Assembly (NCBI GenBank): GCA_964636385.1
Contig: CAZWSC010000007.1
Location: forward strand, 1 to 11,810
Source of the DNA: CAZWSC01 sp964636385
Lineage (GTDB): Bacteria; Eisenbacteria; RBG-16-71-46; CAIMUX01
Direction: 5' to 3'
Length of the DNA stretch: 11,810 nt
The stretch's first letter is position 1. Each line of letters starts with the position of its first letter. The translations under genes were made by a program, and so were the position numbers. Shown in pieces: positions 5,480 through 11,810 of the stretch. The notes beneath the pieces are model-generated. The model did not search any database and was not told the DNA's origin. It saw only the letters and a list, made by a program, of their open reading frames with translations.

Positions 5480-7297
5480 CTAACGCGCGAGCATGAGCTT
5501 CCGCGTCAAGACCTGCCCATCCGCTTCCAGCCGGCAGAAGTAGATGCCCGCCGATGGCGCGCCACCGCCGGCATTCCTTCCGTCCCAGGTGACCGAGTGC
5601 CGTCCAGCAGCGAGTGGCTCCCGTAGCAGCACGGCCACGCTGCGCCCACCGGCATCGAAGACTGTCAGGACGACATGGGCAGCCGACGGAAGGTCGAAGG
5701 TCAACTGGACGCTGGTCCGCATCGGGTTCGGGTAGCTCGGATGCAGGGCGAGAGCTGCCGGTGCCGGTCGATCGGGGCCAGGTCCGACATCGCTCGTCGC
5801 CCCGAGGGTGGCCGGCTCGCCGCGATTGCCGGCCAGGTCGGTCGCCATTACGTGATAGTAGGAGAATCCGGAGACGACCATCTGCGGCTCGACGGTATCG
5901 CCGATAAAGGTCGCGTTCTGCTCATCGAACTCGGGTTCGTCGGAACCATAGACGGAGAAACTGGCGAAGTCCTCCTCCGGAGCCTCGTCCCAGCCCAACA
6001 GCGTGAACTCGATCACCCAGTTGAGGCCGGTCGGAACGGCCGGAGCCAGATTGTCGACGGAGTACCCGCTGTCCGGCGCGGAGTCATAGAACTCCTCCGG
6101 ATTCTCCGTGACGGCTCTGACGAAGAAGACCGACCAGCAGATGCCCCCCAGCGCGGTCGAATCGCAGAGGGTCGGGGAGACCCACTGGTAGGAGTCTTCG
6201 CCGCTGGCCGGGACAACGCCGACGCAGTCCCAGCCCTCGATCCGCGCACCGCTTCCGGAGAAGCCGGGGTGCGGGATCTCGCCGCGCTCGCGCACCATCC
6301 GGCGGGAAGCCGAGCTCGAGGGGGGACTCGCGAGCGATCGATCCTGGCGGAGATAGACCGCATACTCGGTCACGGCCGGCTCGCTGCCGGGCTCCTCGTT
6401 CAGGGAGTGCGCCCAGGTGACTTCGACGTTGCCGCCCTGGTCGTTACCTACGTCCAGGATGGAGAGGATCGCAGGGCGCCTGTCCGGGCAGGGGTTCGGA
6501 TCGCACACGGTTCCCTCGCCCGCGAAGTCGTGTCCGCACTCGACTTCCAGGAGCAGTGTGCAACTGCCGTCGTAATCACAGCAGGCCCCCGGCAACGGGC
6601 AGGGGTTCGGGTGGCACGGGATGTCCAGCCCCATCCACTGGCCCGAAAGCACCGCGCAGAAGATCGGATCGGTGACCTGACACCAACTCCCGGACATGCA
6701 GCACGCGCCCATCGGTGTTGGGCAGGGATTCGGATCGCATTCGAGCCCCTCCCACCACGTCCCGTCGCATTCGAGGTATGTGGTAATCGTGCAGTCCTGG
6801 CCGGTGCAGCAGGCCCCAGGGTCTTGCGAGCAGGGGTTGGGTGAGCAATCGAATCCTTCATACCACATAGAGTGGCAATCCTCGCCGAAAGTGACAGCGC
6901 ACGAGGTGCCGATGCAACAGGCTCCTCTGGGCGTGGTGCAGGGGTTGGGGCTGCAGTCAAGACCGGGGTAGAAGTTCAAGTGGCAGTAGGCAAAGGGCGC
7001 CACGTAACACTCCGAGGACATACAGCAAGCCCCCAAGTCCTCGGGGCAGGGAGACGGATCGCAGGACCCGGTGCCGCCCATCCAGAACCCTCCAGCGGAC
7101 TGGCACTCCCACTCCTCGAAGAGGAAACAGCGCCCGTCGACCAGACAGCAGGCAGCGGTTGTACGTCCAAGCTCGGCCGCCCGAAGGTCGCCGTTCGAGG
7201 AACCGAGAGGCAACGGGGTCTGAGCGATGACTTCGGGGGCGAAAGAGAGACCAATCGCGCAGCTTATGAGCAGGAAAGGGTTGGACCACGTTTTCAT
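5480..7297 (-). CDS. Secreted protein with six CC-type cysteine repeats, Fn3-like region and C-terminal sorting-type domain
   Basis: 605 aa. The ATG at 7297 has AGGAG (7307-7303) 5 nt upstream. The signal peptide is about residues 1-25 ('FLLISCAIGLSFA', cleavage near VIA-Q). Residues 49-274 hold six tandem units of 36-40 residues, starting near 49, 89, 125, 161, 197 and 237. Each follows [AG]-A-C-C-x(4-5)-C-x7-C-x(9-13)-C-x4-C and usually ends C-x-P-N-P-C, giving 36 cysteines that probably form disulfides outside the cytoplasm. Residues about 275-420 and 421-500 look like fibronectin-III-type beta sandwiches (for example 'AVPTGLNWVIEFTLLGWDEA' and 'YYHVMATDLAGNRGEPA'). Residues 518-605 are a FlgD-like/Por-type module (Y-P-N-P at 522-525, then I-Y-F-C-R-L) ending in T-R-K-L-M-L-A-R. 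Such repeats recur in predicted surface proteins of Krumholzibacteriota/Eisenbacteria-like genomes. No function is known to me. Confidence 0.9.
   Translation of the reverse strand: MKTWSNPFLLISCAIGLSFAPEVIAQTPLPLGSSNGDLRAAELGRTTAACCLVDGRCFLFEEWECQSAGGFWMGGTGSCDPSPCPEDLGACCMSSECYVAPFAYCHLNFYPGLDCSPNPCTTPRGACCIGTSCAVTFGEDCHSMWYEGFDCSPNPCSQDPGACCTGQDCTITTYLECDGTWWEGLECDPNPCPTPMGACCMSGSWCQVTDPIFCAVLSGQWMGLDIPCHPNPCPLPGACCDYDGSCTLLLEVECGHDFAGEGTVCDPNPCPDRRPAILSILDVGNDQGGNVEVTWAHSLNEEPGSEPAVTEYAVYLRQDRSLASPPSSSASRRMVRERGEIPHPGFSGSGARIEGWDCVGVVPASGEDSYQWVSPTLCDSTALGGICWSVFFVRAVTENPEEFYDSAPDSGYSVDNLAPAVPTGLNWVIEFTLLGWDEAPEEDFASFSVYGSDEPEFDEQNATFIGDTVEPQMVVSGFSYYHVMATDLAGNRGEPATLGATSDVGPGPDRPAPAALALHPSYPNPMRTSVQLTFDLPSAAHVVLTVFDAGGRSVAVLLREPLAAGRHSVTWDGRNAGGGAPSAGIYFCRLEADGQVLTRKLMLAR
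6476..7153 (-). repeat. Six degenerate tandem coding repeats (108-120 bp units) in the Cys-rich gene
   Basis: At DNA level the units are recognisable by plus-strand blocks such as GGGCAGGGGTTCGGATCGCA (about 6487, and closely related near 6598 and 6719). The same block, more diverged, appears near 6830, 6940 and 7047. These are the complement of the C-D-P-N-P-C codons. Conservation is highest there and low elsewhere, so the array has diverged under protein-level selection and is not a recent duplication. Confidence 0.75.
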
Positions 7298-7411
7298 GGG
7301 GACTCCTGCGGGAGTGCTGGGGACGGCGGCCGCGGATCTCCGGTTTCCTGGTTGATGCGACTCTCTCCCAGGCCAAGTGCTATGCGCCCGCGTGCTTGCT
7401 GCCGCCGATGC

Positions 7412-7434
7412 TCACGCACAGACGGCATGCGTGA
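7412..7434. other. Hairpin in the untranslated leader of the Cys-rich gene
   Basis: TCACGCA (7412-7418) and TGCGTGA (7428-7434) form a perfect 7-bp stem with a 9-nt loop. It lies roughly 85-105 nt into the RNA expected from the promoter at 7524-7532, and more than 110 nt before the start codon. I do not recognise a known riboswitch. It may be a processing or regulatory stem, or a DNA site. Confidence 0.4.
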
Positions 7435-7523
7435 TCCTGGCCCGGCGTCACTCGCTGCCACCCGATGCACCCAGGCGCATTCCAGTGTGCCTCTTCCATC
7501 CCGGTTCCGGCACCACGGATACG

Positions 7524-7532
7524 ATTATAGCA
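7524..7532 (-). promoter_or_regulatory. Extended -10 sigma70-type promoter facing the Cys-rich gene
   Basis: The minus strand reads TGCTATAAT: a perfect TATAAT (7529-7524) preceded by the extended -10 dinucleotide TG with one base between. No good TTGACA lies 16-18 bp upstream, which is tolerated by extended -10 promoters. Transcription would begin near 7517 and give a leader of about 220 nt before the ATG at 7297. It is the best promoter match I noticed in the window. Confidence 0.6.
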
Positions 7533-7598
7533 TGACCGAAACAGATTGTGCCCAGGCTCGTGATCACCGGTGTGGCCGCCGCTCCCGGATCGACCTGT

Positions 7599-7641
7599 AC
7601 GCCGGCTTGCCTGCCCCAGGGCGGCCTCCACGCCGGCTTGC
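7599..7641. repeat. 12-bp direct repeat in the upstream intergenic region
   Basis: ACGCCGGCTTGC occurs at 7599-7610 and 7630-7641, 31 bp apart. Each copy is followed by a related CCCC...GGGCGGCC block, so the unit may be a diverged duplication of about 31-34 bp. It lies 70-110 bp upstream of the extended -10 promoter, where an activator might bind. The rest of 7298-7962 holds no credible gene: overlapping frames lack ribosome sites and read through the promoter. Confidence 0.5.
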
Positions 7642-7962
7642 TCATCCCCGGATAGGGCGGCCGGGCAGAGGTGGAGCTACGCCCCGAAACCCGACATCGC
7701 CCCCGGAATCTGCTCGGACTCCGCCCGATCTTCGGGATTCCGGACACGAGACCCGCGCCGGGAGCGCTCTCCAGGGATGCTGATGCCGCTTGATCCGCCC
7801 CCAACTCGCGCAGACACTCTGCTGAGGGAGATCTGGGGGGCGGTTGGAGTGTCCTATCGGCCGTATCGAGATCCCCGCCGGTGAGGTGTCCGGAGAAGCC
7901 TGCGGACGCCGGCCCCTCCCATCACGGGGCGGCCCGCCGAGCTGTATAGGCGAAGCTTCTCT

Positions 7963-9126
7963 TCATGCGTGCCTCGTCAGCCGGATTGGCCGCTGTGTCG
8001 CTCCCGTGGTCCTGCGGTGGCGGCGCGCGAGGCAGCCGCTCAGCAGCACGAACGCCGTGCCGGCGACAACGGTCGTGAGGTAGAACGTCAGGAATCGCCA
8101 GCACAGAACAACAGGTCCGATCATGGCGTCAGGGATAATGCCCCGGTGAACCAGGATGAAGCTGCCCTCGGCTCCTCCCGACGCTCCCGGAGTGGGTACC
8201 AAGTTCATGATTGAGAACGTGACCCACTGGAGTGCGAACAGCCTGATCGGGTCAGGGTGATGGCCGAATGCCATCGCGACCGCAGAAATCGCCGTGTATC
8301 GCGCGGTCCACCCGATGCAGGCGAGCGGAAGTGTCAGGAGAAGGCTGGACGGACCCCGGGCCAGAAGGCAGCGGGCTGAGTTCCTGGTCCGCGAGAACTC
8401 CAGCCTGGCATGCGATCCGACCCCTGCGGCAACAGCGGACAGACGGCCCCGCAAACCGGGCCCCGGGGAAGCCTCGATACTCGAATGGACCTCCGGCACG
8501 CCAGGAGCGCTCAGTTGTTTCTTCCTGATGACGAGCTTTCCAAGGATGACAACTGCAAGCGCAGAGAGACCGACTATCGAGATCGGTACGGCCGTTCGAT
8601 CCAGTCCGGCCAGAGCACTCAGCATGACCGGCATGTCCGCCCCCCCGGCGACACATAGCGCAGTTGGAACTGCGAAGGCGAAGAAGAGGCCGTCCTCGAA
8701 CCCTCCGATGCCTGCAATGAGAACGGCATCTCCCGGCCGGAAACCCTCTCCGACAAGGAACGCCGTCTTCGCCGGGAAGCCTCCAACAGCTGTCGGCGTG
8801 GCGGCGGCCGAGAAGTCTGCACCGGCCACGATTCCTGCGCAGGATCTGAATGGAAGCGGCTTCCCAAAGAGGCGCGTCCAGATCATCACCCTGATTGAAC
8901 TCGTCATCCAGGGCAGGAAGACCAGAACAGCGGCGATCAGAAGCCACGCAGGTTCGGATATCTCGGAGAATCCCGGGATCAGCCCGCCTGACAGCAAACG
9001 CACGAGTGTCAGGTTCAGCAGAAGCCCTGCCGCTGCCAAGGCGGCGAACAGGCGCCAGTTTCTGAGGACCAACTCAACCGGGGCCGTGGACAGGTTGGAA
9101 CGGGACTCCTTGCCGGGGTTCATCAC
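7963..9126 (-). CDS. UPF0104/LPG-synthase-TM family (flippase-like) integral membrane protein
   Basis: 387 aa starting at GTG 9126, or 386 aa from the adjacent ATG at 9123. No clear Shine-Dalgarno is present. The upstream PHP-glycosyltransferase gene ends at 9136, only 9 nt away, so translation is probably coupled. About eight hydrophobic segments lie near 26-48, 60-84, 94-112, 133-159, 179-200, 258-285, 297-312 and 334-363. A charged loop lies at about 200-255. The loop motif P-T-P-G-A-S-G-G-A-E-G (311-321) corresponds to the conserved P-x-P-G-G-x-G-x-x-E of the lysylphosphatidylglycerol-synthetase transmembrane/UPF0104 family. The C-terminal aminoacyl-transferase domain of MprF is absent. 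Members often sit beside glycosyltransferases and are suspected of moving or handling lipid-linked substrates, so the partner gene suggests that role. The substrate is unknown. Confidence 0.8.
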   Translation of the reverse strand: MMNPGKESRSNLSTAPVELVLRNWRLFAALAAAGLLLNLTLVRLLSGGLIPGFSEISEPAWLLIAAVLVFLPWMTSSIRVMIWTRLFGKPLPFRSCAGIVAGADFSAAATPTAVGGFPAKTAFLVGEGFRPGDAVLIAGIGGFEDGLFFAFAVPTALCVAGGADMPVMLSALAGLDRTAVPISIVGLSALAVVILGKLVIRKKQLSAPGVPEVHSSIEASPGPGLRGRLSAVAAGVGSHARLEFSRTRNSARCLLARGPSSLLLTLPLACIGWTARYTAISAVAMAFGHHPDPIRLFALQWVTFSIMNLVPTPGASGGAEGSFILVHRGIIPDAMIGPVVLCWRFLTFYLTTVVAGTAFVLLSGCLARRHRRTTGATQRPIRLTRHA

Positions 9127-9135
9127 GGCGACCGG

Positions 9136-11580
9136 TTACGCAGAGAGACGCTGCGGCAGGGGCTCACTAGGCGTGGCCGGATCGTCATCTCCCGACGCGA
9201 GGCCGATCCCGTCCACGTATCCGCGCAGAACGGGATCCCAGTCATGGTTCTCGATCATGCGTGACCGTGCCCTGCGGCGGAAACCAAGGTAGATATGCGG
9301 ACTCTTCATGTACAGGTCATGTGCAGCCTGCAGCGCCCTCAGCCATGCCCCGGCGGTCATGTCGGGTACGACCCATCCGCTGGATCTGTCTTCGATAATC
9401 TCCTTCGGTCCTCCAACACAGGAAACCAGCGCAGGGAGTCCGCACGCCTGGGCCTCGAGTATCACCATCCCGAATGTGTCCGTGGTGCTTGGAAACACCA
9501 GAAGATCCGCCCCGGAGTAGATCTGGGGAAGCAGATCAATGCCCTGTCTGCCCAGGAAGTGAACGCGATCCATGCCGGCCATGGACTGACGAAGCGTGTC
9601 CAGATACGGGCCGTCGCCGGCGAGTGTCAGGCTCGTTCCGGAGTTACCGGCGTGGAACTCCCTGAAAGCGTCAGCAAGGAGATCCAGGCGCTTGTCCTTG
9701 GAGATTCTGCCTGCATAGAGAAGACGGAAGCCTGGTTCAACGCCAAACCGATCCAGGAGAAGGCGCCTCCCTCCCGGCTGCGGGGAGAAGTGCGAGGAGT
9801 CGATTCCGCGGCGGAAGACCCTCATGCGTGACGCATCCAGGCCGCGGCGGCCAAGAATCCTGATGTACTCCATGGTGGGAACGGCTATCTCGTCGACCCT
9901 CGAGTAGAACCAGCGGGTGTACCCTTCGATCCAGGGCGTGAGCGAGTCCTCGGTGACTATTTCCGCCGCCTGCTGGGTGAAGTCGGTGTGATAGACGCCG
10001 ATGCTGCGCGCGTTGATCAACTTCGAGAGAAGCAGGCCCGTAAGCCCAACTGGGCCCGGCGTGGAAATGTACACTTCGTCCGGTTCATGCCCGGTGAGTA
10101 TCTCCAGCGACTTCAACAGTGAGGGGACCTTGAGGTGGTAGTCCTTGTAGAACGGAAGGCGGTACCCCTTCACGTAGGGGAGGTTGACAACGTTCGGTGG
10201 AAACCCGGGCTGCATCTCCTCCGGGGCCAGCGATGTCACTATGGTGATCTGCAGGCCCTTCTCGTGTGCAAGCCATCCCACCTTCTGGAGTGTCATCGAC
10301 GGCCCGTTGAGATCGCTCAGGGTATCCGTGAACCACAGAATCCTCTTTCCCATTGGATGGGCAGGCCCTCCGTGAGCATCCAGAAGCTCCCTTGTCAGTT
10401 CCCTCTCCCTGTGGAGGTGCTTGAGGGACGTGAAGAAGGGCAGTGACAGTAGAACCCCCGGTGCGAACTGCAGCAGGCCCTTTGCCGCATGAACAGGATC
10501 GGCGCCGCCCAGGTTCTGCTCCAGGGATTCCAGCACGCCCCTTGTGAACTCATCGGAGATCTCCGTGATCTTCCCGTATGCGAAGCCGAGCTTGTCTTCC
10601 ACGGGAGCCCTGCCGTGCTCGAAGCACTGCTCGGCGAGCGCTGCCAGGAGCTCGCTGAGCCTGTCCTTCCTGATCCTGCTCTGGGCCGTCAAAGTCGCCA
10701 GCCGTATGCGGTCCAAGAGCCCTGGTTTATGCCGTTCGAACACGAAGCTGCTCAACTGATCCAGGGCTGAGTGCAGCGGACGTTGCGAAGCCTCCCTGGA
10801 TCTGTCCCACGCAACCTTGCATGCCGTGAAGGCAAGGGATCGATAATCGTTGTGACGTCCGCCCGGCCGCACTTCCCCAGCCCGCACTGCCCGCAGGAAC
10901 TCGTCGATGGAGCGCGCCGGGGCCTCGGTCCAGGTGGTTCCTCCGAAGAGGCCGGAGTGGTCGTCGGATCCGCCGGTAAAACCCTTCACCCAGGGATCAT
11001 TCCCAAGCGGCCGGATACCGTGCTTGCGGGACAGTGTCTCCATTGTCCGGGGGGTCAGATTCTTCAGAACCTTCATCCATGTCTGGTTGTTGGTCCTCAC
11101 GCGGCCGCCGTTGATTCCCTCAAAGACGTTGAACAGCAGGATGAGCTTCTCGAGCGACTCAAGCGAAAGGCGGCCGTTCAGCGAGTAGAGCGCATGAGCG
11201 ACCGAGTGGGTCAGGTCCATCGCCTGAAGGTAGTCCCGCAGTTCGTAGATGTCGCTTCGCAGCCTGTCGATCTCGGCGAACTCGGCGGGAGTGATGCCGA
11301 AGATGAGAAGGTTCACCTTGCAGCCGTCCTCCGGAAATGACGCCGTTGTTTCCACGCCCGTAAAGCATCTCTCCGGATACTTGTCCTTGAGCAGCAATGA
11401 GCCTTCCAGCCGGTTCCGGTCCGTTACCGTCACGTACGTCATCCCCCTCTCCAGGGCCTGGCGGTACACGCATTCGGGATCCGTATGTGACTCAGTCGGG
11501 GAAAGCTTCTGCAGGACCCAGTCACGTGGGCGCTCTGAGTAGCGGGTGTGTATGTGAAGGTCAACCCTGGCTGTTGTCAC
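9136..11580 (-). CDS. PHP-domain phosphoesterase fused to GT4 (GT-B) glycosyltransferase
   Basis: 814 aa. The GTG start (11580-11578) has GGAGG 4 nt upstream. Residues 1-240 are a PHP metallo-phosphoesterase-type domain: H9-x-H11, T53-D54, E77 in 'GVE', H125/H129, and D206-x-H208 in 'GGSDDHSG'. At residue 55 the usual histidine of T-D-H is arginine. Residues 245-410 are a mostly helical linker with a hydrophobic stretch near 366-386 ('GLLQFAPGVLLSLPFFTSL') that may touch the membrane. Residues 412-795 are a GT4 retaining glycosyltransferase: N-terminal Rossmann ('FTDTLSDLNGPSMTLQ'), 'HTDF' at 531-534, 'GRISKDKRLDLL' at 624-635, 'GDGPYL' at 655-660, and 'DTFGMVILEAQACGLPALVS' at 701-720. The E-x7-E nucleotide-binding pair appears as D701 and E709. 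It is probably cytoplasmic or membrane-associated, upstream in an operon with the flippase-like protein. The sugar donor and acceptor are unknown. Confidence 0.9.
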   Translation of the reverse strand: MTTARVDLHIHTRYSERPRDWVLQKLSPTESHTDPECVYRQALERGMTYVTVTDRNRLEGSLLLKDKYPERCFTGVETTASFPEDGCKVNLLIFGITPAEFAEIDRLRSDIYELRDYLQAMDLTHSVAHALYSLNGRLSLESLEKLILLFNVFEGINGGRVRTNNQTWMKVLKNLTPRTMETLSRKHGIRPLGNDPWVKGFTGGSDDHSGLFGGTTWTEAPARSIDEFLRAVRAGEVRPGGRHNDYRSLAFTACKVAWDRSREASQRPLHSALDQLSSFVFERHKPGLLDRIRLATLTAQSRIRKDRLSELLAALAEQCFEHGRAPVEDKLGFAYGKITEISDEFTRGVLESLEQNLGGADPVHAAKGLLQFAPGVLLSLPFFTSLKHLHRERELTRELLDAHGGPAHPMGKRILWFTDTLSDLNGPSMTLQKVGWLAHEKGLQITIVTSLAPEEMQPGFPPNVVNLPYVKGYRLPFYKDYHLKVPSLLKSLEILTGHEPDEVYISTPGPVGLTGLLLSKLINARSIGVYHTDFTQQAAEIVTEDSLTPWIEGYTRWFYSRVDEIAVPTMEYIRILGRRGLDASRMRVFRRGIDSSHFSPQPGGRRLLLDRFGVEPGFRLLYAGRISKDKRLDLLADAFREFHAGNSGTSLTLAGDGPYLDTLRQSMAGMDRVHFLGRQGIDLLPQIYSGADLLVFPSTTDTFGMVILEAQACGLPALVSCVGGPKEIIEDRSSGWVVPDMTAGAWLRALQAAHDLYMKSPHIYLGFRRRARSRMIENHDWDPVLRGYVDGIGLASGDDDPATPSEPLPQRLSA

Positions 11581-11689
11581 GAATCCTCCGGGTCCTGTGT
11601 GTACGAAGGTCGACGATTGTTGAATGGAGGATAGTGCAGGAATTGGCCGGCGCGGCTGCCCAAAAGCCGGTGTCTCCGTATTGTCACCA
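11581..11689. other. Upstream region of the PHP-glycosyltransferase operon
   Basis: The operon's ribosome site (GGAGG, minus strand 11589-11585) lies here. I see no convincing -35/-10 pair; the nearest -10-like text on the minus strand is TATCCT near 11630. The remainder is non-coding up to the transposase fragment that begins at about 11690. Confidence 0.4.
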
Positions 11690-11810
11690 TGCCGTCACGC
11701 TCCGCATCGGCCGCGGCCCATGACAGGGATGCACTGGAACGGTTGCTCCGCTATGGATTGCGGGCCCCGTTCTCGATTGAGCGCCTTACGCGACGGCCGG
11801 ACGGAAAGGT
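11690..11810 (+). pseudogene. IS91-family transposase fragment (runs off right edge)
   Basis: The plus-strand frame reads 'AAAHDRDALERLLRYGLRAP', then 'FSIERLTRRPDGKV', and is still open at the window edge. The match is to the post-catalytic region of IS91-type zinc-binding transposases (H-D-R-x-x-L-E-R-L-L-R-Y-x-x-R-x-P-F-x-x-E-R-L-x-R-x-x-D-G-x-V). The frame is open upstream only to a stop at 11632-11634. The cysteine, catalytic and Y2 regions are therefore missing, and this is a 5'-truncated copy. It belongs to a different subgroup from the minus-strand remnant at 2501-2707 ('RYGLRAP' versus 'RYCARPL'). It may continue to a normal C-terminus beyond the window. Confidence 0.6.

Noticed and set aside
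5675..6844. 389-codon plus-strand open frame opposite the Cys-rich gene
   Set aside because: Its Arg/Gly/Ala-rich text is the antisense of a GC-rich gene; the minus strand has the signal peptide, repeats and ribosome site.
6476..7153. Regularly spaced repeats about 110 bp apart, considered as CRISPR or intergenic repeat array
   Set aside because: Spacing and sequence are explained by tandem cysteine-repeat codons; units are too long and too diverged for CRISPR.
6872..7783. 303-codon plus-strand frame crossing the promoter region
   Set aside because: It spans an antisense region, the leader and the promoter; composition is low-complexity with no recognisable domain.
7448..7804. 118-codon minus-strand frame including 'PGMSKPAWRPPWGRQ'
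   Set aside because: The frame runs straight through the TATAAT promoter, lacks a ribosome site and shows no domain; more likely non-coding.
8294..9292. 332-codon plus-strand frame opposite the membrane protein
   Set aside because: It is the shadow of the hydrophobic gene on the minus strand, rich in Pro, Ser and Arg, with no ribosome site that I can see.

Overview
The window looks like a GC-rich chromosomal segment of an uncultured bacterium. Three large secreted proteins (607, 504 and 605 residues) each have an N-terminal signal peptide and a C-terminal FlgD-like/Por-type module containing Y-P-N-P. One also carries a CC-rich repeat array of the G-A-C-C...P-N-P-C type. In my knowledge this mix is typical of Krumholzibacteriota, Eisenbacteria, Latescibacterota and related FCB-type lineages; the assignment is inference only. 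No rRNA, tRNA or CRISPR array was found.

Layout. 1-235 is the 3' end of an IS66-family element: the transposase C-terminus, then a terminal inverted repeat opening with GTAAGCG. 236-361 is non-coding and holds a 19-bp imperfect direct repeat. 362-2185 (minus) encodes a secreted protein with seven SBBP/F-D-P repeats, probably one seven-bladed propeller. 2282-2888 holds degenerate transposon coding sequence, including an IS91-type transposase piece. 2889-3498 is mostly empty apart from one doubtful Cys-containing small ORF. 3499-5013 (minus) encodes a secreted parallel beta-helix protein. 5014-5479 contains that gene's hairpin-rich upstream DNA and a plus-strand IS91-type transposase fragment. 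5480-7297 (minus) encodes a secreted protein with six six-cysteine repeats. 7298-7962 is intergenic and carries an extended -10 promoter facing the 605-aa gene.

7963-11580 (minus) is a two-gene operon: a PHP-phosphoesterase/GT4-glycosyltransferase fusion, then a UPF0104/LPG-synthase-TM-type (flippase-like) membrane protein 9 nt downstream. Together they suggest synthesis or remodelling of a lipid-linked or membrane glycan; the substrate is unknown. At 11690-11810 another IS91-type transposase fragment runs off the right edge.

All intact genes are on the minus strand. The surface-protein genes are separated by transposon debris, so this looks like an accessory, rearranged region. Only the glycosyltransferase pair is clearly an operon. 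The three surface proteins are probably linked by a shared export or anchoring route, because each ends in a similar basic/hydrophobic tail with terminal Arg.
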